Source: Stakelama sediminis
Lineage (GTDB): Bacteria > Pseudomonadota > Alphaproteobacteria > Sphingomonadales > Sphingomonadaceae
Length of the DNA stretch: 64,000 nt
Direction: 5' to 3'
Assembly: GCF_014199335.1 (NCBI RefSeq)
Contig: NZ_JACIJI010000001.1
Location: 992,001-1,056,000, forward strand
Part shown: piece by piece, positions 16,328 through 24,225 of the stretch
Numbering within the stretch: position 1 is the stretch's first letter
How the letters are laid out: the number at the start of each line of letters is the position of its first letter
Made by a program: the position numbers and the translations under genes
Notes under the pieces: model-generated
What the model was told of the DNA's origin: nothing
The model's input: only the letters and a program-made list of their open reading frames with translations
The model's database searches: none

Positions 16328-16921
16328 TTACTTCCCGATCCAGTCGGCGACCTGTGTTGCAACCTGATTGGCGGCCTGATTGAGCGCACGACCGGCATCC
16401 GCCGCATCGATAGTGTTCACCGGCACCCGTGCCTGAAAGCGGCGCTTCTCGACGCTTTGCGGGCTGCTGTGCATCAGCGCCGCGTCATAGGTCACCACCG
16501 CTTCCTTGCTGGCGGCATCGATCCCGAAGTCGCGCAGCGACCCGGCCAGTTCCTCGCCCGGCACAATCGCCGATTGCGACGACCCCAGCACGACGTGCCC
16601 GGTGCGTGCCGAAATCGTGTCGCCCAGCAGCGTCGCGAACAGTTGCGCGGGCGGCTCCACCCATTGCGCATCCTTGATATAGGCGATCGAGGTGTCGGTC
16701 GCCCGCACCGGCACGCGCTGCACCGCCAGTTCCTGCGACACGGTCGGCACATCGACGACGATCGTCGGACTGGATCCTGAACTGCGCACCTGCCCCACCG
16801 GCGTCTGGGCGGCGCTGTCGAGCGTCAGCAGCGACGGCGGAGGATTGCTGCCGAATTTGACGCACCCGCCCAGCAGGGCGAGCAGGGCAAGCGCGGGCAG
16901 AGTCTTGGTGGCGATGCTCAC
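16328..16921 (-). CDS. ABC-type transport auxiliary lipoprotein
   Basis: 197-aa lipoprotein: signal sequence with lipobox LLGGC, Cys at about residue 20, then an ABC_trans_aux-type domain (LLTLDSAAQTPVG, VVDVPTVSQELAVQRVPVR, AQWVEPPAQLFATLLGDTI). Similar to PqiC/LetC-like partners of MCE systems. It is the last gene of mlaE-mlaF-mlaD and its ATG overlaps the mlaD stop by 4 nt. It probably sits on the inner leaflet of the outer membrane and takes the place of MlaA/MlaC in lipid shuttling (inference from context). No mlaB or mlaC gene is found nearby. Confidence 0.85.
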   Translation of the reverse strand: MSIATKTLPALALLALLGGCVKFGSNPPPSLLTLDSAAQTPVGQVRSSGSSPTIVVDVPTVSQELAVQRVPVRATDTSIAYIKDAQWVEPPAQLFATLLGDTISARTGHVVLGSSQSAIVPGEELAGSLRDFGIDAASKEAVVTYDAALMHSSPQSVEKRRFQARVPVNTIDAADAGRALNQAANQVATQVADWIGK

Positions 16922-17892
16922 TGTTTCGAATCCTTCGGCTTGTAGTCCGGCAGCTTCTGCGGCCCCAATATAGAGGTGGCGCCGCCCTGATTGACCTTTT
17001 GCGCAATCGATTTCAGCGATTCGGAAGTTTCGCGCAGATCATGCACAAGCTGGTTGATCTCCGGAACGGTACGGTCGGAGAAGGTCTTCACGCCCGGCCG
17101 CGCATCCTGAATCGTGCCGTTCAGCGTATCCATGCTTTTTTGGGCGGATTGAATGGCCTTGTTCAGATTGGCCATGGCGGGCTTCACATCGCTCGACAAC
17201 ACACCATTGGTGGTCTGCGCCAGATCGCCGATCTTCTCCGCGGCATCGCCCGCCTGCTTAACCGCGATGCGGGTCTGCGCCAGCGTTGCGGCGATTTCAG
17301 GGCCGCGATCGGCCAGCGCCTTGGTCAACCGGTCGGTGTTTTCGAGAATCCCCGCAATCGACGCCTGATTCTTATCCGATAGCAATTCGGTCAGCCGCTC
17401 GGTCAGCGACGTCAGCCGCTCGAACAGCTTTGGCGCGGAGTTCAGCACCGCCCCGAATCCGCTGACCTTGGTCGGAATGACCGGAACGCCCAGCGGGCAG
17501 GCCGCGTGTCTGTTCTGTTGGGGGCAGACAATCGGCGGCGCTCCCTTCACTGCACCATCCAGCTCGATCGTGCTTGTGCCGGTAAAGGAACTTTGCACGG
17601 TCGCGGTCGTGCCCCGCAAAATCGGGATATCGTCGTTGATGCTGATCCGCACCCGCACGAATTGCGGATCCTGCTTGAACAGCGCGATCTGTTTCACCTG
17701 TCCGGCAGGAACGCCCGAATAGGTGACCGTCGACCCCTTGGCGAGGCCGTCGACCGACTGTTTGAAGAAGATGTCATAATCGCTGGCGGACGGCCCGTTC
17801 AGGCGCGCCATCCATACGGTGAACAATGCCAGCATCGCCAGCAGGATCAGAACGACCGCGCCGACCAGCACATGGTTCGATCTTGTTTCCAT
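16918..17892 (-). CDS. mlaD: MlaD family MCE-domain protein
   Basis: 324-aa substrate-binding subunit of an Mla-type transporter. One N-terminal membrane helix (VLVGAVVLILLAMLALFTVWMA), then an MCE domain (DIFFKQSVDGLAKGSTVTYSGVPAGQVKQIAL) up to about residue 150, then a long helical region with repeated coiled-coil character (LTSLTERLTELLSDKNQ, AVKQAGDAAEKIGDLAQ). It should form a hexameric ring in the periplasm that channels phospholipids between membranes. It lies 6 nt after mlaF and overlaps the lipoprotein gene by 4 nt. Longer than E. coli MlaD (about 180 aa) because of the C-terminal helices. Confidence 0.93.
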   Translation of the reverse strand: METRSNHVLVGAVVLILLAMLALFTVWMARLNGPSASDYDIFFKQSVDGLAKGSTVTYSGVPAGQVKQIALFKQDPQFVRVRISINDDIPILRGTTATVQSSFTGTSTIELDGAVKGAPPIVCPQQNRHAACPLGVPVIPTKVSGFGAVLNSAPKLFERLTSLTERLTELLSDKNQASIAGILENTDRLTKALADRGPEIAATLAQTRIAVKQAGDAAEKIGDLAQTTNGVLSSDVKPAMANLNKAIQSAQKSMDTLNGTIQDARPGVKTFSDRTVPEINQLVHDLRETSESLKSIAQKVNQGGATSILGPQKLPDYKPKDSKQ

Positions 17893-17898
17893 CCCTGT

Positions 17899-18696
17899 CT
17901 ATCCTCCGGCGTGCGCAGCGGCCACGGCTGCGCGTCCGCGTGGCCCCTTGAAATATTGTTCGATCCACGGGTGATCCAACGCAAGAAGTTCGTCGATGGT
18001 CCCCACCGCAATCACTCTTTTGTCGGCCAGCACCGCTACCCGGTCACAAATCGCATAGAGTGTATCGAGATCATGGGTGATCAGAAACACCGTCAGCCCC
18101 AGTGTCTTCTGCAACGATTTGGTCAGTTCGTCGAATCCGGCGGCACCGATGGGGTCCAGCCCCGCCGTCGGCTCGTCGAGAAACAGCAGTTCCGGGTCGA
18201 GCGCCAGCGCGCGTGCGATGCCTGCACGTTTCTTCATCCCACCCGACAGTTCTGCCGGGAATTTCGGCCCCGCATCTGCGGGCAGGCCGGCCATGATGAT
18301 CTTGTACGCGGCGATTTCGTCCATCAGTGCCAGATCGAGTTTCGGATAGAATTCGCGCAGCGGCACCTGCACATTTTCGGCCACCGTCAGCGTCGAAAAC
18401 AACGCTCCGCCCTGAAACAGCACGCCCCAGCGTTTGCGAATCTCCAGTGCCTCACTTTCGGACAGGTGGGCCATCGGTTCGCCGAACACCGAAATCTCGC
18501 CTTCGACCGGCGGCTGCAACCCGATAATCGAACGCATCAGCACCGATTTACCGGTGCCCGATCCGCCGACGACGCCCAGAATTTCGCCACGATGGACGTC
18601 AAGGTCGAGATTTTCATGCACGACCTGCTCGCCGAACGCGTTTTTCAGGCCGCGCACCGAAATGACGATATCGTCGCTCATATCCAGCCGATCCAT
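17899..18696 (-). CDS. mlaF: MlaF-type ABC transporter ATP-binding protein
   Basis: 265-aa ATPase. Walker A GGSGTGKS near residue 40, signature LSGGMKKRAGIARAL near 147, Walker B LLFLDEPTAGLDP near 170 and the switch His in LITHDL. The KKRAGIARALA version of the signature is that of MlaF proteins. It energises lipid transport by the MlaE permease at the inner membrane. Its ATG lies 19 nt inside the end of mlaE, so expression is coupled. The next gene is mlaD. Confidence 0.95.
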   Translation of the reverse strand: MDRLDMSDDIVISVRGLKNAFGEQVVHENLDLDVHRGEILGVVGGSGTGKSVLMRSIIGLQPPVEGEISVFGEPMAHLSESEALEIRKRWGVLFQGGALFSTLTVAENVQVPLREFYPKLDLALMDEIAAYKIIMAGLPADAGPKFPAELSGGMKKRAGIARALALDPELLFLDEPTAGLDPIGAAGFDELTKSLQKTLGLTVFLITHDLDTLYAICDRVAVLADKRVIAVGTIDELLALDHPWIEQYFKGPRGRAAVAAAHAGG

Positions 18697-19775
18697 GTAA
18701 AGAAAACGGCGAAGAACGCGTCGAGCACGATGACGAGGAAGATGGCCTGCACCACCGCAGAAGTCGTGCGGTTGCCGACCTGTTCCGCGTCAGCTTCGAC
18801 CTGCATGCCCTGAAAACAACCGGCGATGGCGATGATCGCACCGAATACCGGTGCCTTGACCAGTCCGACATACAGGTCAGTGATCGGCACCACCTCATGC
18901 AGCCGCTGGACAAAAGTGACCGGCGGGATTCCCAGCGACACCCAGCACAGCACCCCGCCGCCGATAATCGCGATGACCGAGGCGTAAAAGCCCAGCAACG
19001 GCATCATCAGCACCGCCGCCAGCGTACGGGGCACCACCAGCGCCTCCATCGGCGACACGCCGATCGTACGCATCGCGTCGATTTCCTCGGTCAGCTTCAT
19101 CGTGCCGAGCTGGGCCGCAAAGGCCGATCCCGAACGCCCGGCAACCATGATCGCGGTCATCAGCACGCCCAGTTCCCGCAGGGTAATCCGTCCGACCAGA
19201 TTGATCGTCAGCGCCTCGGCACCGAACTGGCGAAGCTGCACCGCGCCCTGCTGCGCAATCACGATACCGATCAGGAAACTCATCAGCCCGATAATGCCCA
19301 GCGCCGACACGCCGACGACCTCGAATCGCTGTACCGTGGCGTTGAATCGAAAACGGCTGGGGTGCCTCAAGACGTTCAGGAACGCGAGCACCGTAGCGCC
19401 CATAAAGCCCAATAGCCCGACCAGTGTTTTGAGCGCGGTTGCGGTTGCCTCACCGATCTCATCTAGGACGCGCAGAAACGGGGGCAGCTCGTTTCGGGGC
19501 TTCACCACCGGCTGATCGGCTTTCACCACCTGTGCCATCAGGTGTTCCTGATCCGGCTCCAGCCCTTCGATTCGTGCCTGATGCTGCTCGGCGAACCGGT
19601 GGATCACCCATGCGCCGACCGTATCCAGTCGCTGTGTCGAACTCAGGTCGATACTCTCGATCGGCGAATCGACGGCATTCAGCCGTTCCGGCAAATCGCC
19701 GATATGCGCGAGCGACACGTCGCCGCTGAAACGCAGCACGCTCCCGTCGATCTGAAAGTCGGCCATTGCGGTCAT
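18678..19775 (-). CDS. mlaE: MlaE-type ABC permease with N-terminal STAS domain
   Basis: 365-aa protein. Residues about 1-100 form a STAS domain (SVLRFSGDVSLAHIGDLPERL, ESIDLSSTQRLDTVGAWVIHRFA), the equivalent of separate MlaB. The rest is the MlaE permease: about six membrane helices with GITLRELGVLMTAIMVAGRSG-like coupling helix and EEIDAMRTIGVSPMEALVVPR. The ATG at 19775 was chosen for the GGAGGGCG site upstream; a longer in-frame reading to 19862 has no ribosome site. First gene of mlaE-mlaF-mlaD-lipoprotein. The MlaB-MlaE fusion is typical of alphaproteobacteria. Confidence 0.93.
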   Translation of the reverse strand: MTAMADFQIDGSVLRFSGDVSLAHIGDLPERLNAVDSPIESIDLSSTQRLDTVGAWVIHRFAEQHQARIEGLEPDQEHLMAQVVKADQPVVKPRNELPPFLRVLDEIGEATATALKTLVGLLGFMGATVLAFLNVLRHPSRFRFNATVQRFEVVGVSALGIIGLMSFLIGIVIAQQGAVQLRQFGAEALTINLVGRITLRELGVLMTAIMVAGRSGSAFAAQLGTMKLTEEIDAMRTIGVSPMEALVVPRTLAAVLMMPLLGFYASVIAIIGGGVLCWVSLGIPPVTFVQRLHEVVPITDLYVGLVKAPVFGAIIAIAGCFQGMQVEADAEQVGNRTTSAVVQAIFLVIVLDAFFAVFFTWIGWI

Positions 19776-19891
19776 CGTCGCCCTCCATCGGGCATTTACG
19801 TCGCGACAGCAAGACGATAGCGAAACGGAAGCGTTTATTTTCCGCTTCGCAGCACTGGACAATATCCGCGAAACCCGTGATCAGCACCGCC

Positions 19892-20587
19892 ATGCCGTCC
19901 GTCAAACTCGCCATTTACGATATGGACAAGACGATCACGCGCGCGCCCACCTGGACGCCGTTTCTGATCCATACCGCCCGCGCCCGCGCGCCCTGGCGGC
20001 TGGCGCTGCTGCCGATGGCGATGCTGGCAAGCGCCGGCTATATGCTGAAGGTCATTGACCGGGCACGGCTCAAGCAGATCACGCAACGGCTGATCGTCGG
20101 CGGCCGGATTGGCCCGGAGGATCGTCAGGCGCTTGCCCGCGCTTTCGCCGATACGGTCATGGAAAAAGGCATTCTGGCCGGTGCGCTGGACCGTATTCGT
20201 GCCGATCGCGCGGCGGGATACCGGCTGGTACTGGCAACCGCATCCTACCGCTTTTACGCGGCGGAAATCGCTGCACGGCTGGGCTTCGACGACGTGGTCG
20301 CCACCGAATCGCGCTACGCGCCCGACGGCGACCTCCTGCCGAAGATCGAGGGCGAAAATTGCTATGGCCATGCCAAGCTGGCGATGATCCGCGACTGGAT
20401 GGCAGCGGAAGGGATCGACCGGGCGAACGCCCATATCCGCTTTTACAGCGACCATGTGTCCGATGCACCGGCACTGGCATGGGCGGATGAAGCCTTTGCC
20501 GTCAACGCGCATGACCCGCTGAAACGGCTCGCGGGCGAACGCGGCTGGACCTGTCTTGACTGGCGGGGCGGGTCGAAACGCTCCTGA
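19892..20587 (+). CDS. HAD-IB family phosphatase
   Basis: 231-aa HAD superfamily hydrolase. Motif I YDMDKTITR at residues 8-16 (nucleophile Asp), motif II LATASYRF, Lys in the EGENCYGHAK region and motif IV FYSDHVSDAPAL. The layout is that of the SerB-like HAD-IB branch, including CicA-type proteins; the substrate cannot be predicted. The ATG at 19892 has no good ribosome site; a GTG at 19877 in frame is an alternative. It is divergent from the Mla operon, whose mlaE start is 116 nt away, so the two may share a promoter region. Confidence 0.88.
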   Translation: MPSVKLAIYDMDKTITRAPTWTPFLIHTARARAPWRLALLPMAMLASAGYMLKVIDRARLKQITQRLIVGGRIGPEDRQALARAFADTVMEKGILAGALDRIRADRAAGYRLVLATASYRFYAAEIAARLGFDDVVATESRYAPDGDLLPKIEGENCYGHAKLAMIRDWMAAEGIDRANAHIRFYSDHVSDAPALAWADEAFAVNAHDPLKRLAGERGWTCLDWRGGSKRS

Positions 20588-20773
20588 AAGAAACAGAGGC
20601 GGACGGTTTAAGACGGATCGACATTCAGAAGATGATGTGACGGAGTCGCAGACGTTCGTAGAACAATATGGTGAATTTTCGTGACCCGGCGCGCAGCGTA
20701 CTTTCAGTAGGTGAGCACCGGAAGCACGGAAAGCCGCCTTTTGCAGGCCATCAGGGCTGAATGGCGATCCGTC

Positions 20774-22480
20774 CTAGCGCCCCTGCGCGCGCCAGCGCTT
20801 GACCGTGCGTTCGATGATCTGCTCCTCACCGCCGCCCTGACGCCACAAGTCGGAGAAGAGCGGGTCGCTCGAAGCGGGTCGGCGCGATTCTTCCAGCGTA
20901 TCGAAACTCACCCGGACCGGGGTCGCCACACCTTCGCCGCAGACGATACACTCCCGGTTGCGCAGCGCCGGAATGGTGTCGAGGAACCCGCGCGCACCTT
21001 CGGGCATGGCCGCACGGACATGCGCCTGGTCGCGGTCGTTGTTCAGGCGCATGGCAAGGATGGTGCCGCATTGCGACAGCACGCCTTCGGCCAGATCGCT
21101 GGGCCGCTGGGTAATCAGGCCGAGAGAAACGCCATATTTGCGGCCTTCCTTCGCAATCCGGCTGAGGATGCGCCCGACCGAGGATTTATCGGCGTTGCGT
21201 TCGTTGGGAACATAGCGGTGCGCTTCCTCGCACACCAGCAGGATGGGGTGTTGCGGTTCGTTGCGCGACCAGATCGCGAAGTCGAACACCATCCGGCTCA
21301 GCACCGCCACCACTACGGAGGTGATTTCGGACGGCACGCCGGATACGTCGATCACCGATATCGGCTTGCCGTCCCCCGGCATCCGGAAAATCCGCGACAG
21401 GAAGGTCGCCATCGTATCGCCGACCAGCATACCGGAGAACATGAAGGAAAAGCGCGGATCGGCCTTGATTTCCTCAACCTTGCTCTTGATCCGCAGATAG
21501 GGGGCGGTGTCGGTCGCCTTGTTCATCTGACCCATTTCATTGGTCAGGATGTTGAGCAGGTCCGACAACAGATAGGGCACCGGCGCATCGACCGTCAGCT
21601 TGCCGATCTCCTGCGCCAGCCGGTTCTTCGCCCGCGCGGCGAGCAGGCATTTGGCGAGAATATCGGCATCCGATTGTCGCGTGGCGCCGCTGGTGGTCAG
21701 GAACACCTCGCAATGTTCCTCGAAATTCATCAGCCAATAGGGCATGGCGAGGTTATCGACATTATACAGCGCCCCGTTTTCGCTGAACGCGGCGGCATAT
21801 TCGCCGTGCGGGTCGATCATCACCACATGCCCGCGCGGTGCCATGTCGCAAATACGATGCAGCAGCAGCGCCGCCGCCGTCGACTTACCCGTACCCGTCG
21901 ATCCCAGCAGCGCGAAATGCTTGCCCAGCATGGCATCGACATACAGCCCCGCACGGATGTCGCGGGTCGGATAGACGGTGCCGATCTCGACATTCGCCCG
22001 CCCGTCGGCAGCGTACATCTGCTGCATATCGCCGGTGGCGAGCGGATACACCTCTGCGCCGGGCACTGGATAGCGGGTAACACCGCGGCGGAAGCGGTAG
22101 AGTTTGCCGGTCAGTCGTTCCTCATCCCCTTCGCCCAGAAAATCGATATCGGCGATGATGCGGTCATCGCACCCTTCCGCCATTTTGAGCGTGCGGATAT
22201 TGGCGATCAACCAGACGCCCCCGCTGCGCATCTTGAGCAACGAGCCGACGCGCCCGGCATTGACGAGCATGTCATCGGCATGATCGGCAAAAGCTTCGAT
22301 CCGCTCACGGCTCAGCACCACGCGGCTGGACGCACCTGCCACATCGGTGACGATGCCGATGGGATCAGCCGCTGCGACGGCCGGACGCGCCGCATCCGCG
22401 GGCACCTCCATTCCGCTGCTACCGCTACCTCCGCCCGACAATGTCGGGGCGAAGTCGCGCATCGTCTGCATGTCCGCCAT
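20774..22480 (-). CDS. HerA-like ATPase (DUF87, DNA-translocase type)
   Basis: 568-aa HerA/FtsK-superfamily ATPase. Residues about 30-180 resemble the HAS-barrel that precedes HerA motors. Walker A is GSTGTGKSTAAALL near 188, Walker B ILLVCEEAHRYVP near 400, followed by sensor and Arg-finger regions (SLGLITQRPSDL, SQCGTILAMRLNNDRDQ). HerA proteins are hexameric DNA pumps, in archaea paired with NurA nuclease in end resection, and in many bacteria part of unknown or defence roles. No nuclease or Sir2-like partner gene lies next to it here. ATG at 22480 follows AGGAAG. Roughly 145 nt of leader separates it from the twin hairpins. Confidence 0.88.
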   Translation of the reverse strand: MADMQTMRDFAPTLSGGGSGSSGMEVPADAARPAVAAADPIGIVTDVAGASSRVVLSRERIEAFADHADDMLVNAGRVGSLLKMRSGGVWLIANIRTLKMAEGCDDRIIADIDFLGEGDEERLTGKLYRFRRGVTRYPVPGAEVYPLATGDMQQMYAADGRANVEIGTVYPTRDIRAGLYVDAMLGKHFALLGSTGTGKSTAAALLLHRICDMAPRGHVVMIDPHGEYAAAFSENGALYNVDNLAMPYWLMNFEEHCEVFLTTSGATRQSDADILAKCLLAARAKNRLAQEIGKLTVDAPVPYLLSDLLNILTNEMGQMNKATDTAPYLRIKSKVEEIKADPRFSFMFSGMLVGDTMATFLSRIFRMPGDGKPISVIDVSGVPSEITSVVVAVLSRMVFDFAIWSRNEPQHPILLVCEEAHRYVPNERNADKSSVGRILSRIAKEGRKYGVSLGLITQRPSDLAEGVLSQCGTILAMRLNNDRDQAHVRAAMPEGARGFLDTIPALRNRECIVCGEGVATPVRVSFDTLEESRRPASSDPLFSDLWRQGGGEEQIIERTVKRWRAQGR

Positions 22481-22629
22481 CAAACTTCCTTTTGGTCCGC
22501 CGAAGACTATGGCAACAGGAAGTAAAAATATCGTTTTGGAATACTATCGGGCCGACGCGCGGCAATCGTGCAATCGGCAGAACGCACGCGCATGTAACCG
22601 ATTTAGGGCGGACCGACCCTGACGAAAGT

Positions 22630-22695
22630 GGAGGGCTTCTGTTGCCCGGTGCCCTCCGAACCGCTGGAATCCACTTCTGTTGCCCGGTGTGGTCC
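22630..22695. ncRNA. tandem twin hairpins with identical loops next to ssrA
   Basis: Two adjacent stem-loops share exactly the same 14-nt loop, TTCTGTTGCCCGGT on the plus strand (ACCGGGCAACAGAA on the minus strand). Hairpin A, 22630-22657, has a perfect 7-bp stem GGAGGGC/GCCCTCC. Hairpin B, 22666-22695, has a different stem, GGAATCCAC/GTGGTCC, with a small bulge. Each is followed by AACCGC. Constant loops on changed but still paired stems suggest selection for RNA structure. They are immediately downstream of ssrA on the minus strand. Neither is followed by a T-tract. Orientation and function are unknown. Confidence 0.65.
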
Positions 22696-22705
22696 AACCG
22701 CGCTT

Positions 22706-22960
22706 TTGTCGTTCTAATCTAGACCGTGAGGTCTTGGATTAGGCCGCAATCGCGAGCGCCTCGTTATCGTTGGCACTTGTGAATATGGGCCATTTGCGGT
22801 GGTCCCATTCCGGGCGAAAGCTGCGCTTTTCAACACACGTCGATCCTGGTTCGGCCCCGTCATCAACCGCCGGACGGGCGGATGGTGGTGGAGCCGCCGG
22901 GTACTGCCCCCGGGTCCGCTGCGCCTATTGCACGCCGCAGTTTATCGCCATAGCCGGACG
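22706..22960 (-). ncRNA. ssrA: tmRNA, circularly permuted two-piece form
   Basis: Minus strand, in permuted order. The acceptor piece (about 22960 to 22886) ends ..GGACCCGGGGGCAGTACCC..CGGCTCC-A-CCA with encoded CCA at 22888-22886. A short intervening segment (22885-22859) follows, then the coding piece begins GGGGCCG at 22858. GGGGCCG pairs with CGGCTCC to form the tRNA-like acceptor stem. The tag frame at 22774-22739 reads ANDNEALAIAA and stop TAA, with the stop inside a helix (CTAATC/GATTAG, AGACC/GGTCT). The piece ends near 22706. This is the alphaproteobacterial two-piece layout. tmRNA with SmpB rescues stalled ribosomes. Outer ends are approximate. Confidence 0.93.
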
Positions 22961-23053
22961 AACCGGCACAACCGCATATAGGGATCCGGCACAAAAATAA
23001 AAGCGGTTGCGGCCCTTCCCATCGGCAACATTCACTGGCAGGTGCTACAGTCG

Positions 23054-23485
23054 ATGCTGACCCAGCGTTCCCGCTATGCGCTCCGCGCAATGCTGCATCT
23101 GGCCGAACAGCCCGCGGGCGGCCCGCCCGTGCCGATGCACCGGATCGCGGCGAGCGCCAATGTTCCGCGCAAATTCCTCGAACTCATTCTCGCCGATCTG
23201 CGCGACGCCGACCTGATCCACTCGCATCGCGGCAAGGCGGGCGGATACTGCCTGTCGCGCGACACCGGGCTGATTTCTCTGGGCGAAGTGATCCGCGTGA
23301 TCGAAGGGCCGCTGGCGCTGGTCCCCTGTGTCAGCCGCACCGCCTACAAGCCCTGCAAGGATTGCAGGGATGAGACAAGCTGCGCGATCCGCATCAGCAT
23401 GGCGCGCGTGCGCGACGAAACCGCACGCATTCTCGACGGAACCACGCTGGCCGACGCGCTGGCCGATGAACGCGCGGCGGCCTGA
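23054..23485 (+). CDS. Rrf2 family transcriptional regulator with Cys cluster
   Basis: 143-aa winged-helix regulator starting MLTQRSRYALRAMLHLAEQ, the standard Rrf2 N-terminus with a helix-turn-helix at about 28-60 (MHRIAASANVPRKFLELILADL). Cysteines at about 92, 101, 104 and 110 (PCVSRT, PCKDCRDETSCA) match the region where IscR/NsrR carry Fe-S ligands, so it may sense iron-sulfur or redox state. A GTG at 23042 is also in frame but gives an atypical N-terminus. It is divergent from ssrA and followed 7 nt later by the extensin-like lipoprotein gene. No isc or suf genes are in the window, so its targets are unknown. Confidence 0.9.
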   Translation: MLTQRSRYALRAMLHLAEQPAGGPPVPMHRIAASANVPRKFLELILADLRDADLIHSHRGKAGGYCLSRDTGLISLGEVIRVIEGPLALVPCVSRTAYKPCKDCRDETSCAIRISMARVRDETARILDGTTLADALADERAAA

Positions 23486-23492
23486 TCGCATC

Positions 23493-24167
23493 ATGGCCAT
23501 GATCCGACAGCTCCGGATCATACCGCCGTTGCTGGCGATCCTGTTGCTGGCGGGCTGTATATTCGGCGGCGGCCGGGTGATCCCCGAACGCCGTGCGCCA
23601 CAGTCCGGCCTGACGCCCACTACCGCCCAGACGCGCCAATGCTATGCCAACCTCTCCCGGGCGGGATACAGCTTCCGGCCGCTGCCGGATCGCGATTATC
23701 CCGGCGGCTGCCAGATTCGCGGGGCGGTGCAACTGCTCGACATCGGGGTGCCGGTGACAGGACTGAAAGCCATGCGCTGCCCGCTCGCCGCTGCTTTTGC
23801 CGACTGGGTCAATCAGACCGTGCGCCCGGCCGCGCAACGCTATTTCGGCAGCGACGTGGCCCGTGTCGAAACCTTCGGCACCTATGCCTGTCGCGGCATT
23901 ATCGGCGGCAGCGCAGCTTCGGCCCGTCGCCTTTCGCAACATGCCTTTGCCAATGCCGTCGACGTTTCCGGCTTCGTCCTGCGCGACGGCAGGCGAATCA
24001 CCGTCGAACAGGGATGGCGGTCGTCCGACGGCAACGAACGCGCCTTCCTCACCACCATCCATGCCGCCGCCTGCAACGATTTCGATACGGTCCTCAGCCC
24101 CGATTACAACGCCGCGCATCACAACCATCTGCACCTTGACATGGGGCCGGGAAAGTTCTGCCGCTGA
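23493..24167 (+). CDS. extensin-like C-terminal domain lipoprotein
   Basis: 224-aa protein. N-terminal hydrophobic stretch with lipobox LLLAGC (Cys at about 22) predicts a lipoprotein. The rest is an Extensin-like_C domain, related to the LAS/D-Ala-D-Ala peptidase fold: CQIRGAVQLLDIGVPVTGLKAMRCPLA, RRLSQHAFANAVDVSGF with the His and Asp of a metallopeptidase site, and HHNHLHLDMGPGKFCR with the second His set. It may trim peptidoglycan peptides in the periplasm (inference from fold). Starts 7 nt after the Rrf2 stop, so probably co-transcribed. The ATG at 23499 is an alternative start. Confidence 0.87.
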   Translation: MAMIRQLRIIPPLLAILLLAGCIFGGGRVIPERRAPQSGLTPTTAQTRQCYANLSRAGYSFRPLPDRDYPGGCQIRGAVQLLDIGVPVTGLKAMRCPLAAAFADWVNQTVRPAAQRYFGSDVARVETFGTYACRGIIGGSAASARRLSQHAFANAVDVSGFVLRDGRRITVEQGWRSSDGNERAFLTTIHAAACNDFDTVLSPDYNAAHHNHLHLDMGPGKFCR

Positions 24168-24225
24168 CCCGCTTCGTGCACCGCGACGCTTGCACCTTTG
24201 GCGAGAATCGCTAAGCCCCTCGCAA

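Noticed and set aside
20668..20760. 30-codon frame between the HAD and HerA-like genes
   Set aside because: No ribosome site, no family, and the gap is short; could equally be the 3' region of neighbouring transcripts.
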